DNA of 33,449 nucleotides from an uncultured Bacteroidales bacterium (GCA_900542185.1 UQMZ01000042.1:1-33449), one strand, 5' to 3'; positions 1 through 5,626 are shown, numbered from the stretch's first letter. Notes: a model not told the origin generated them from the letters alone. Numbers and translations: made by a program.

Positions 1-55
1 CCTTTTTCACTACCTGACGCTTGAGGTAGTAGATTACTGAAAATGTACTCTTCAT
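1..55 (-). CDS. Tyrosine recombinase/integrase, N-terminal fragment (runs off the window)
   Basis: Reading leftward from the ATG at 55, the 18 visible codons give MKSTFSVIYYLKRQVVKK. From knowledge of the family, this is the highly characteristic start of Bacteroidetes phage- and element-type tyrosine integrases, which begin with a beta-stranded arm-binding domain before the core-binding and catalytic domains. The catalytic part lies outside the window, so no active-site residues can be seen. The enzyme would integrate and excise the element that fills the first 5.6 kb. A TAATTTTG -7 box lies about 20 bp upstream and a perfect palindrome about 106 bp upstream. The call rests on a short but distinctive N-terminus. 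Confidence 0.72.
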   Translation of the reverse strand, partial: MKSTFSVIYYLKRQVVKK

Positions 56-75
56 TGTCCTTAATTTTTGGGTTT

Positions 76-83
76 CAAAATTA
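76..83 (-). promoter_or_regulatory. Possible -7 box of the integrase promoter
   Basis: On the minus strand this reads TAATTTTG, a match to the Bacteroidetes TAnnTTTG element, about 20 bp before the integrase ATG. No TTTG-like -33 box sits at the usual spacing, so the promoter may be weak or need an activator. Confidence 0.35.
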
Positions 84-160
84 GTTGGTGAAGAGTCCGG
101 TGTTGGTACGCAAAACGGGGAGGAACGGCGCAATCTTTTTCCGTAACCTGATTTTTCGCA

Positions 161-178
161 TGAGTTATGGATAACTCA
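161..178. promoter_or_regulatory. Perfect palindrome upstream of the integrase
   Basis: TGAGTTATGGATAACTCA has two 8-bp arms around a GG centre. It lies in the 354-bp non-coding gap (56-409) between the leftward integrase and the rightward zinc-ribbon gene. It could be an operator or a recombinase or excisionase arm site. The rest of the gap shows no open frame that I would support. Confidence 0.45.
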
Positions 179-351
179 CTATTCCTTAGAGCCTTGTTTC
201 GCTATTCGTACCCGTTTGTCGCATTTTCGGGCATGGTTACGAACAAGTAACGTAGCGGCGTCAGGATTTGGCTTCGGCAGGGATTGTAATGGCTTCACGG
301 ATTATCGCCACTTCAACCAAAACCCTTGTAACTCAATTCTATCACTATATC

Positions 352-383
352 TTTCCGCATTTCACTTTTTTGTAGTAACTTTG
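352..383 (+). promoter_or_regulatory. Bacteroidetes-type promoter of the zinc-ribbon gene
   Basis: TTTC (352-355), 20 bp, then TAACTTTG (376-383). This matches the -33/-7 layout and lies about 27 bp before the ATG at 410. It also argues against a start at 383, which would lie inside the -7 box. Confidence 0.6.
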
Positions 384-409
384 TGTCGCCAAACATAAAT
401 ATTACGAAT

Positions 410-652
410 ATGAATAGATCTTTTAAAGAAAGATGGACTGATTTTTCAGGCCGCTACGGAACCACTTCGTGTCCCTTCTGCAAACATCAGAGCCTGAACT
501 TCTCTGAACCTAAGCATGGCTCCTTAGCCGGAACCGATGTCGTCGCCGTTGCTTGCTCGGAGTGTGGCCATATCGAGCTGTTTGATGTGGCTACGGTCGA
601 AAGCGTGGCTGATGAAATCGACAAAGACTATCACGAAAAAGGCTGGCGATAG
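410..652 (+). CDS. Small zinc-ribbon protein (80 aa)
   Basis: An 80-residue protein with two CxxC pairs (C21/C24 and C49/C52) spaced as in a zinc ribbon, followed by an acidic helical tail. I do not recognise a named family. Such small zinc proteins are common in mobile elements and may bind nucleic acid or a partner. The start at 410 is chosen because the promoter box overlaps the only upstream start, at 383. The gene converges on the next, leftward gene with only 2 bp between the stop codons, so they share a termination region. The function is unknown. Confidence 0.6.
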   Translation: MNRSFKERWTDFSGRYGTTSCPFCKHQSLNFSEPKHGSLAGTDVVAVACSECGHIELFDVATVESVADEIDKDYHEKGWR

Positions 653-654
653 CC

Positions 655-906
655 TCACGGCTTTAGCGGCTTCTCTGGAACTTTAAAGCCTGGAATCTCC
701 TCCCCTACACGCTTGAATATCTCACCAACCTCTACGCCGTCCTTGTTGAACCCGTATTTGAGATAGATGTAAAAAACGTGAGTATGAGACAGAATATCAT
801 ATAATCTGCCTCCGCAGCTGTGTGCCAAACTTAGGCTTAATATTCTAAGCCTTGCATTCCTGCGCTTTTCGCGCCAATGCTTATATGCTTTGATTGGATT
901 GAACAT
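655..906 (-). CDS. Hypothetical basic protein (83 aa)
   Basis: A leftward 83-residue frame with a strongly basic N-terminus (KAYKHWREKRRNARLR), a hydrophobic middle around residues 25-50 and a proline- and lysine-rich end (VPEKPLKP). I recognise no family. It begins 20 bp after the 3' end of the nearer tRNA-like gene and on the same strand, so it may lie on the same transcript as the two tRNA-like RNAs. Coding status is supported by its tidy fit between the tRNA-like gene and the convergent zinc-ribbon gene, and by little else. Confidence 0.5.
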   Translation of the reverse strand: MFNPIKAYKHWREKRRNARLRILSLSLAHSCGGRLYDILSHTHVFYIYLKYGFNKDGVEVGEIFKRVGEEIPGFKVPEKPLKP

Positions 907-925
907 AGTCGTTTGAATTGATTAG

Positions 926-1007
926 CAGCCACACCCGGATTCGAACCGGGGACTATACGGACGGATTGATTACCGCCGAGTGTTCTACCTGACTGAACTA
1001 TGCGGCT
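926..1007 (-). tRNA. tRNA-like gene 1, non-canonical anticodon arm
   Basis: Read on the minus strand, this 82-nt unit has a 7-bp acceptor stem (AGCCGCA with TGTGGCT, one G-U pair), a 4-bp D stem (GTTC/GAAC) and a perfect T arm (CCCGG, TTCGAAT, CCGGG). CCA is not encoded. The 31 nt between the D and T arms cannot be folded into a 5-bp stem and 7-nt loop with T33 and a purine at 37. The best hairpin is CGGCGG (978-973), an 8-nt loop TAATCAAT, then CCG-T-CCG (964-958) with one bulge. I cannot assign an anticodon. It could be a phage-type odd tRNA, a tRNA mimic or a decaying gene. Confidence 0.55.
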
Positions 1008-1222
1008 TCCCATTGCAAGTTTTAGATTCGACACCCCGAGGCAATGACAGGGGTGATTTATGTTGTGCCTTATATCGCATGGCCGTCACTTGCGCCACCA
1101 TGCTCGGCGTTCTGTCTGTTAGTCACTGTGCATCCCGTTTTGCTGTTCTCGGTGGATGCGTTGTAAACCTCACCATGCGACGGCCTACCGTCCTATGGCC
1201 CTAAGATGTCATTGTACTCTTT
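1008..1222 (-). other. Structured non-coding spacer between the two tRNA-like genes
   Basis: No convincing gene is present, but there are several helices: CGCATGG (1076-1082) with CCATGCG (1173-1179), and GGCCGTC (1081-1087) with GACGGCC (1179-1185). These two overlap and cannot both form except as a pseudoknot. A CACCCC/GGGGTG hairpin also lies near 1033-1056. The spacer is probably part of one precursor RNA with the tRNA-like genes. Confidence 0.4.
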
Positions 1223-1223
1223 G

Positions 1224-1304
1224 TGACGGAGCGGGAATCGAACCCGCATCTGCGACCGCTTCCTCGACATTCCGGTCGCCATTCTTCCATTGAACTACCC
1301 GCCG
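1224..1304 (-). tRNA. tRNA-like gene 2, long anticodon hairpin
   Basis: On the minus strand there is an acceptor stem CGGCGGG/TCCGTCA (two G-U pairs, terminal C-A mismatch), a D stem GTTC/GAAT, and a perfect T arm (GCGGG, TTCGATT, CCCGC). CCA is not encoded. In place of a normal anticodon arm there is a perfect 7-bp helix, GCGACCG (1279-1273) with CGGTCGC (1258-1252), closing a 14-nt loop, followed by a 4-nt variable segment. No T33-anticodon-purine pattern fits. Just upstream (1309-1334) is a CCGGAC/GTCCGG inverted repeat. It has the same orientation and the same kind of oddity as tRNA-like gene 1. Confidence 0.55.
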
Positions 1305-1407
1305 TGTTCCGGACTATCCTCGCGGACTGTCCGGGTTGGGGTTGCTAAAACTTTTTAAACCATGAAAAACTTCTTGCGTATGTAAAAAATCACATAACTA
1401 TAACCAT

Positions 1408-1584
1408 TTATGTCTGTGTGTCTTCGTCTTTCGCTTCCTTACGTCCGCGCAGGTATTCGGCTGCTCCAAGCAACGCCACCGCTATCGCGGCCATAACGCA
1501 CTGCGCCACCGGTCCCTCTGCTACCCATGCCGCGTAGGCTCCGAGTCCGGCAGTCACGCCGAGGATATATGCTGTCTTTTCCAT
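1408..1584 (-). CDS. Small membrane protein, holin-like (58 aa)
   Basis: The leftward frame begins MEKTAYILGVTAGLGAYAAW and carries two hydrophobic segments, roughly residues 5-20 and 27-44, followed by a charged tail (RGRKEAKDEDTQT). Two short helices and a charged C-terminus are the general look of small phage membrane proteins such as holins, but I cannot assign a family. It is the last of a leftward chain of tiny genes and starts 12 bp after the end of the helix-turn-helix gene. Confidence 0.55.
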   Translation of the reverse strand: MEKTAYILGVTAGLGAYAAWVAEGPVAQCVMAAIAVALLGAAEYLRGRKEAKDEDTQT

Positions 1585-1596
1585 ATTGCAACGGAT

Positions 1597-1791
1597 TTAA
1601 TATTCGTTCCAGAATCTCTTTATCTCGCGGCCCGAAAACCGTTTGCGACCATTGCGTCTGTTCACGGTGTACTTGATACAGCCGGAGGCCGCGAGTCGGA
1701 GCAGATGTCGTGGCGACATTCCGAGAAGTTTGGCCGCCTCCCCTATCGGATATGATGATGTGGAGGCTATGTCGGGGCATTCGGGTGTCAT
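1597..1791 (-). CDS. Excisionase-like helix-turn-helix protein (64 aa)
   Basis: A 64-residue protein with a MerR/excisionase-type DNA-binding fold: PIGEAAKLLGMSPRHLLRLA forms the helix-turn-helix at about residues 15-34, followed by the wing VNRRNGRKRFSGREIKRFW, which also resembles excisionase-type proteins of Bacteroidetes mobile elements. In such elements these proteins help the integrase to excise DNA or control early genes. It starts 5 bp after the stop of the 54-aa gene, so it is co-transcribed with the HNH gene set. Whether it is a true excisionase is an inference from size, fold and context. Confidence 0.6.
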   Translation of the reverse strand: MTPECPDIASTSSYPIGEAAKLLGMSPRHLLRLAASGCIKYTVNRRNGRKRFSGREIKRFWNEY

Positions 1792-1796
1792 TGTAA

Positions 1797-1961
1797 TTAC
1801 TTTTCAAGTTCTGCGATGTGCACTATCTTGCCGTTCTTCCAGTAGTCGGTTATCCTACGGCACAGGCGGTAGCCTTTGTCCTTGTAGGTCTCAATCCACT
1901 TGTCAAGTGTTGACTTGCGTCCATAGACGAGGCGTTTGCGGTCAGGTGTCAGAGTGTTCAT
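1797..1961 (-). CDS. Hypothetical basic protein (54 aa)
   Basis: The leftward frame starts at the ATG at 1961 (MNTLTPDRKRLVYGRKSTLD) and is rich in K, R, Y and W, with no membrane segment or cysteine motif. It could be a small nucleic-acid-binding protein. Its first 20 bp overlap the end of the upstream 40-aa gene and its stop lies 5 bp before the helix-turn-helix gene, which supports translation as part of one tight operon. The family is unknown. Confidence 0.5.
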   Translation of the reverse strand: MNTLTPDRKRLVYGRKSTLDKWIETYKDKGYRLCRRITDYWKNGKIVHIAELEK

Positions 1962-2064
1962 CTTTCTTTCGGTGTTTTCTTTCTATCACTCGGCTTATGA
2001 CATAGGTGTAAGTCATCCCCACGCAGCAGCCGAGGCAGAAAGTGGTGATTAGGAGGGTGGTCAT
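1942..2064 (-). CDS. Single-pass membrane micro-protein (40 aa)
   Basis: The ATG at 2064 overlaps the stop of the HNH gene (ATGA). The peptide begins MTTLLITTFCLGCCVGMTYT, one hydrophobic helix with three cysteines, and ends in a very charged tail (ERKHRKKDEHSDT). It overlaps the next gene by 20 bp. The tight overlaps on both sides are the main evidence that it is real. The function is unknown. Small single-helix proteins in phage early regions often modulate host membranes, but nothing here shows that. Confidence 0.45.
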   Translation of the reverse strand: MTTLLITTFCLGCCVGMTYTYVISRVIERKHRKKDEHSDT

Positions 2065-2699
2065 AACGATATGCCCGTGCGCACAACCACTGAGAGGGTG
2101 ACATTAGACTTTGACACGGCAATATTATTGCCGTTATTACCTAATTCTCTCTTTGTTTGTAGAGCCGTCTGATACACTGATTCGCACTCTGCTGCATTAT
2201 CACAAGGAATAAACAAGCAATCTTTTGGCATCATTGCCCGAACCTTATCTTTGGTTAGCTTTGCATTCATTGATAAATCTCTTTTTAGGCATCCTGCTTT
2301 CATTTTCGACAAGCTATAATTAACATTATATTTCTGGTCACACCATTCAAGATTAGATGCGCGATTATTGGAAGGGTTTTCATCTTTATGATTGACTTGA
2401 GGGAGGTTGTTTGGATTGGGTATAAAACACAATGCAACAAGTCGGTGAACTTTAATCTGTACGGACTGATTATAAGCACGGACATTAACTAATTTATATC
2501 CTCTTTTGTCTTTAGACTGGCGTAAAAGGACTCGTCTACCTGTGTTTCTGAAATCACAGTCGAACACATCGCCATTTCGGCATACATCGTAAGGATGTCC
2601 CTTTATGAATACTATCCTAACAATGTCACTTGATACATCCGTCACGGTAAATTGTCGTGCCTTGTGATTCAGTTTTACTGTCTGCCCTATTTCAAGCAT
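2061..2699 (-). CDS. HNH homing-type endonuclease (212 aa)
   Basis: The HNH core is visible as VHRLVALCFIPNPNNLPQVN followed by HKDENPSNNRASNLEWC and KYNVNYS, the His-Asn-His/Asn layout of phage HNH_3 endonucleases, at about residues 85-130. The N-terminal 80 residues would be a DNA-recognition region. A TTG 99 nt upstream is open in frame, but the ATG at 2699 (MLEIGQTVKLNHK) is preferred because the extra stretch is low-complexity and crosses promoter sequence. The gene heads the leftward operon and overlaps the next gene as ATGA. Such nucleases nick or cut DNA and often move as selfish genes. Confidence 0.78.
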   Translation of the reverse strand: MLEIGQTVKLNHKARQFTVTDVSSDIVRIVFIKGHPYDVCRNGDVFDCDFRNTGRRVLLRQSKDKRGYKLVNVRAYNQSVQIKVHRLVALCFIPNPNNLPQVNHKDENPSNNRASNLEWCDQKYNVNYSLSKMKAGCLKRDLSMNAKLTKDKVRAMMPKDCLFIPCDNAAECESVYQTALQTKRELGNNGNNIAVSKSNVTLSVVVRTGISL

Positions 2700-2735
2700 C
2701 AATGTTTCGTTTATTAAAGTTTTGTTAAAGATTAA

Positions 2736-2767
2736 TTTGCAAAAACAAGGGCAAATCGCTATCTTTG
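2736..2767 (+). promoter_or_regulatory. Strong rightward promoter (repressor side)
   Basis: TTTG (2736-2739), exactly 20 bp, then TATCTTTG (2760-2767), a near-perfect Bacteroidetes promoter. The expected start near 2772 gives a leader of about 140 nt before the repressor-like gene at 2912. Confidence 0.75.
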
Positions 2768-2795
2768 CGGTGTGAATATGAATAAGTTGCTCCAA

Positions 2796-2806
2796 CAAGC
2801 GACTTG
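2796..2806. promoter_or_regulatory. Dyad between the two facing promoters
   Basis: CAAG-CGA-CTTG lies midway between the two predicted start sites, where an operator would be expected. It is short, so this is only a candidate. Confidence 0.25.
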
Positions 2807-2848
2807 CCTTTGCTTTGCCGTTTTCTTCGCTTCATTTAGAAAACACTG

Positions 2849-2880
2849 CAAAGGTAATATCAAATTCAACAAACTCCAAA
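2849..2880 (-). promoter_or_regulatory. Strong leftward promoter (HNH operon side)
   Basis: On the minus strand: TTTG (2880-2877), exactly 20 bp, then TACCTTTG (2856-2849). It points at the HNH operon with a leader of about 145 nt and faces the rightward promoter, so the first 70 nt or so of the two transcripts would be complementary. Confidence 0.75.
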
Positions 2881-2911
2881 CTTTCGACTAATATTTAACA
2901 TTGCTTAACAC

Positions 2912-3349
2912 ATGAATCCTTTGCAAGAACGGTTACAAGCATTTATAAACCATGAGGATATTTCAATCAGAGCCTTTGAACGTCAATGCGATATAAAGGC
3001 AGGGACTGCAAACAAAATGACTGAAAAGAGCTATGGTACAACTTTCCACAAAATAGCAAAAGCATATCCTCAACTCAACATTGAATGGTTGAAGACTGGA
3101 GACGGGCCAATGTTGAATCCACAGGCGTCTGTTGACATTGACTTAGACTTTAAGCTGGGCGGTCATTCGCAGTTTGCCATGCGCGACATTACGAATATTG
3201 GCGATGCAAAAACACAGATAGCAATTCTCCAAGAGCGCATTAAGTCGTTGGAGAAAGAACTCGGCGAAAAGAATAAGCGCATCGAGGAGCTTAACGCTTC
3301 TCTTGAACGCGAGCGCATGATGAACGACTATTTGATGGATAAGAAATGA
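2912..3349 (+). CDS. Phage-repressor-like helix-turn-helix regulator (145 aa)
   Basis: The N-terminal half (about 1-70) is a repressor-type DNA-binding domain: QERLQAFINHEDISIRAFER followed by a recognition region and the ending NIEWLKTGDGPML, which is typical of Bacteroidetes prophage regulators of the XRE/cI class. The C-terminal part (about 95-140) is a strongly charged coiled coil (LQERIKSLEKELGEKNKRIE) and should give dimers. There is no S24 peptidase domain, so SOS self-cleavage is not expected. The gene sits downstream of the rightward promoter and overlaps the next gene as ATGA. By context it is the best candidate for the switch regulator. Confidence 0.7.
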   Translation: MNPLQERLQAFINHEDISIRAFERQCDIKAGTANKMTEKSYGTTFHKIAKAYPQLNIEWLKTGDGPMLNPQASVDIDLDFKLGGHSQFAMRDITNIGDAKTQIAILQERIKSLEKELGEKNKRIEELNASLERERMMNDYLMDKK

Positions 3350-4017
3350 TTAGCAAGAATAGGTTTATTCGCCAATTGTGTCGTATATATACACGCCAGT
3401 CCGCCGCAATCTCTACGATTGCCATGATTGGCTGTATTATCGCCGCTTCTGTTGATTTCCCTCGCGGCTGTAGTTTTGACTACCTCGGACTAATCGTCGG
3501 CATACTTGCCCTTATGGTTACGTTTGTCGTGGCGTGGCAGATATGGCAGACGATAGCAAGCAGAGAGGAAATCAAAGATGCTAAAGACGCGGTAAAGAAA
3601 TCAGAAGAACTTGTAAAGCGAATCGAACACATTGAGGAGCAACTCAAAAGATTGCCTGACACTCATTCCGCTTATATATCAGTCGCTGATGGATTGTCAT
3701 TTCTGCTCAACAACCGGCACTTTAAGGCATTTCATTTATTCGCAACTGGCATAATTGATAGCTTAAAGGATATAACCGATAAGGGCAGCTGTGCTATGAG
3801 AGGTTTAGTCAATCTTGATAATTGCATGGATTTTGACAAGAATAGCCCAAGTATGAAAGAATTTCAAGAAAACTGGAATGGGGTTGCACAGCGATTGAGT
3901 GAAGTCGAAGAAGCCTTGCGTAGCGCAGACCACGAAAATAAGATTTTTCAGGCATTGGCAAAGCAGCATATCGATGCGTTCAAAAATGCCGCAAGAGAAA
4001 AAGGCTTCAAGATATAA
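3346..4017 (+). CDS. Two-helix membrane protein with cytoplasmic coiled coil (223 aa)
   Basis: Two hydrophobic segments (about residues 19-36, IST to VDF, and 44-70, YLGLIVGILALMVTFVVAWQ) are followed by a charged coiled coil (about 74-105) and a roughly 110-residue helical domain containing CAMRGLVNLDNCMDF. The protein resembles membrane-anchored proteins that keep most of their mass in the cytoplasm. It is translationally coupled to the repressor-like gene (ATGA overlap), so it is probably expressed from the integrated element. In phages that position is often used for superinfection exclusion or other lysogenic-conversion proteins. That role is inference from context; no family is recognised. 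Confidence 0.6.
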   Translation: MISKNRFIRQLCRIYTRQSAAISTIAMIGCIIAASVDFPRGCSFDYLGLIVGILALMVTFVVAWQIWQTIASREEIKDAKDAVKKSEELVKRIEHIEEQLKRLPDTHSAYISVADGLSFLLNNRHFKAFHLFATGIIDSLKDITDKGSCAMRGLVNLDNCMDFDKNSPSMKEFQENWNGVAQRLSEVEEALRSADHENKIFQALAKQHIDAFKNAAREKGFKI

Positions 4018-4085
4018 CCGCCCCAATGAGGGAAGCGAGAGAGAGGACAAATAAAAGAAATAATAACAAACTACTAAAATAAAAC

Positions 4086-4304
4086 ATGGGAAATTTTGAA
4101 ATACCAGAATGTAACAGCAATCAAGAAGCTGTAATTTTGCTCCAGCAAGTTAAATACACTATGCAACAACTTTTAGTGGATTTTTGCCCTCACTTCACAA
4201 AACCACTAACAATTATCGATGTTGTACAAATGTATTTGGATTCGTCGTTTGATGTAAACAATTTTGAAGAATACAAAGCGTTGCATGATAAGAAAACCGA
4301 TTGA
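4086..4304 (+). CDS. Hypothetical acidic protein (72 aa)
   Basis: A small acidic, soluble frame (MGNFEIPECNSNQEAVILLQ) without a membrane segment or recognised motif. It follows the two-helix membrane protein after 68 bp of A- and G-rich sequence, and its stop codon shares a base with the start of the MerR-type gene (TGATG). That coupling supports it as a real gene in the same rightward operon. The function is unknown. Confidence 0.5.
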   Translation: MGNFEIPECNSNQEAVILLQQVKYTMQQLLVDFCPHFTKPLTIIDVVQMYLDSSFDVNNFEEYKALHDKKTD

Positions 4305-4690
4305 TGACTACTACAAGAAAGCCCTACTACAAAATCGGCGAGGTCTCGGCTATGCTCGATGTCCCGATTTCGACCCTACGCTTCTGGGAAGATACCTTTG
4401 AGCAGCTTGATCCGTTCAGAACGCCAGGGGGGACCCGCAAGTACCGTCCCGAGGACGTGGAGATGTGCAAGCTGATAAAGCACCTACTCCGCGACAAAGG
4501 ATATTCGCTTGAATACGCGAAAAAAGCACTGACCGATTATCGCAGATATCCTCCGCGCCATCCTTTCTCCTGCAAGTCCATTGACGATGCCCTTCGGTTG
4601 CTCTCCGAGGCCAAGAGCCGCTGTGAGGATGCTCACGCTGTTGCAAGGATTGAAGCGGTAGAGGGATGGATTAAAAGTAATAATAACTGA
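4304..4690 (+). CDS. MerR-family regulator (128 aa)
   Basis: The N-terminus has the MerR winged helix-turn-helix: YYKIGEVSAMLDVPISTLRF (about residues 8-27), then the wing GGTRKYRPEDV and the LLRDKGYSLEYAKKAL helix. It lacks the long dimer helix plus ligand domain of classical MerR proteins, like the short Bacteroidales MerR-type regulators. The ATG at 4304 is preferred over the TTG at 4301, and it overlaps the previous stop. Higher GC and a different codon feel from its upstream neighbours suggest either an acquired gene or a gene of chromosomal origin. The target genes are unknown. Confidence 0.75.
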   Translation: MTTTRKPYYKIGEVSAMLDVPISTLRFWEDTFEQLDPFRTPGGTRKYRPEDVEMCKLIKHLLRDKGYSLEYAKKALTDYRRYPPRHPFSCKSIDDALRLLSEAKSRCEDAHAVARIEAVEGWIKSNNN

Positions 4691-4784
4691 TTTGTATTAT
4701 TGTATAAACATACAGATTTTATTATCAAATTATAAATTTATCAAAAAAATAATAAATAAACGTATGTATAATAATATTGTCTAA

Positions 4785-5155
4785 GGGATTTATCATTCGT
4801 GGAGGGGAAACGGCTTTTGGCACAGCAAGCCCTTAAGAGAGATCAATATTTCTCTCTGACCGGGCCTGGCGGATTCATCACCCTTAGTTGTAGGTATCCG
4901 TATTCCGTCACCCTTGTGCTGTCAGTCGCTCGGGGTTTGATGGCTTTCGGTTTCTGACCCGGCTCGTTCATCCATCAGCTGAACTCCCTCTGTCGAGCAG
5001 CCCAACCTGCCTGTGCAGTCCTTTGAGGGAAATACAACATGCGCCAAGTGGTCTTTCTCGGTCGGCAGACGCATGAGGCGAAACTATCGTTTCTCATAGC
5101 TTCATTATCCATCCCCTATGCTTGCCTATGTCATTCGGTCAAGTCTTACGACTGG
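4785..5155. ncRNA. Large structured non-coding RNA candidate, strand uncertain
   Basis: This GC-rich block sits in AT-rich surroundings, has no supportable coding frame, and is full of complementary segments. Examples are AGAGAGA/TCTCTCT near 4836-4857, CCGGG (4860-4864) with CCCGG (4958-4962), GTCAG (4921-4925) with CTGAC (4954-4958), ATGCG/CGCAT around 5039-5073, and ATGAG-AAAC-TATC-GTTT-CTCAT around 5073-5097. The conserved cores of RNase P RNA, tmRNA and SRP RNA are not seen. It resembles the large structured RNAs that mobile elements carry, but I cannot name a family. The remaining parts of 4691-5689 are described separately. Confidence 0.4.
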
Positions 5156-5157
5156 GA

Positions 5158-5265
5158 CAAAAAAAGAAACCGTTCGCAGAGCGAGTGCAAACGGTTCTGA
5201 TATATCGTAAAGGGATTCCCCGGACAGTATATCCTATTTCATTCGCCAATCTCGCTCATTGACGA
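5158..5265 (-). ncRNA. Small RNA candidate, leftward, about 105 nt
   Basis: A promoter-like pair on the minus strand (TTGA 5299-5296, 19 bp, TAATTTTG 5276-5269) predicts a start near 5265, and a hairpin with a T tract ends the unit at about 5158. No convincing open frame lies between. The match of promoter, short body and terminator is the evidence. Confidence 0.4.
5159..5196 (-). terminator. Rho-independent terminator (minus strand)
   Basis: AACCGTT (5168-5174) pairs with AACGGTT (5190-5196), with additional GC pairs inside. Read on the minus strand the hairpin is followed by TTCTTTTTTT (5168-5159). Confidence 0.65.
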
Positions 5266-5268
5266 AGA

Positions 5269-5299
5269 CAAAATTACAACCTTGAAACCGTTTTGTCAA
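5269..5299 (-). promoter_or_regulatory. Promoter of the leftward small RNA
   Basis: Minus-strand TTGA, 19 bp, TAATTTTG. The -7 box is a full match and the -33 box is partial. Confidence 0.4.
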
Positions 5300-5544
5300 G
5301 ACCCCGCGTTGTTCCGGAGGGTATGGAGGTCCTCGTTTTTTCTTGAAAATGTCCGAAATATTGGTCAAATCGGGACATTTCCAATTTCCGTAAAATACTC
5401 TGAATAGAGATTCGTTATAATAATGGTAGTACAATGAAGTCCGGGAACTTAACGAAAACTTAACGTTTTTAATATTAGGTTTTGTATGTTATTGATTAAC
5501 ACCGAGGTGCTTACCCTTGGATTCTTACTGGCAGTCAAGAGGTG

Positions 5545-5569
5545 ACGAGTTCGAGTCTCGTATGCTCCA
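5545..5569 (+). pseudogene. tRNA 3' fragment, probable attachment-site scar
   Basis: A perfect T arm (ACGAG, TTCGAGT, CTCGT) is followed by ATGCTCC-A, the 3' half of an acceptor stem. No matching 5' half (GGAGCAT-like) or D arm lies at the right distance upstream; the best upstream candidate, GGTGCTT at 5507, pairs only partly and leaves the gene too short. A strong terminator follows. This is what integration of an element into the 3' end of a tRNA leaves behind at the side away from the restored tRNA. The intact copy would lie left of the window. Confidence 0.55.
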
Positions 5570-5589
5570 CAAGGAGATAAGTGGTAAGC

Positions 5590-5626
5590 CCCGGATAATA
5601 ACCTATGTTATTTTCCGGGATTTATT
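5590..5626 (+). terminator. Terminator of the original tRNA gene
   Basis: CCCGGA-t-AATAAC, loop CTAT, GTTATT-t-TCCGGG (5590-5619), 12 pairs with one T-T mismatch, followed by ATTTATTTG. Its place 20 bp after the tRNA 3' fragment supports the view that the fragment was once a real gene here. Confidence 0.75.

Noticed and set aside
2061..2798. Longer HNH protein starting at TTG 2798
   Set aside because: The extra 33 residues are low-complexity, cover the -7 box of the facing promoter, and a good ATG start follows at 2699.
2778..2891. 37-codon rightward frame directly after the rightward promoter
   Set aside because: The ATG is only a few bases from the predicted transcript start and there is no ribosome site; it is most likely chance.
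4785..5155. RNase P RNA, tmRNA, SRP RNA or group II intron
   Set aside because: I looked for the conserved cores and a domain V-like hairpin; none fits on either strand.
5234..5434. 66-codon leftward frame
   Set aside because: Its composition is odd and it overlaps the promoter of the small RNA; no motif or neighbour supports it.
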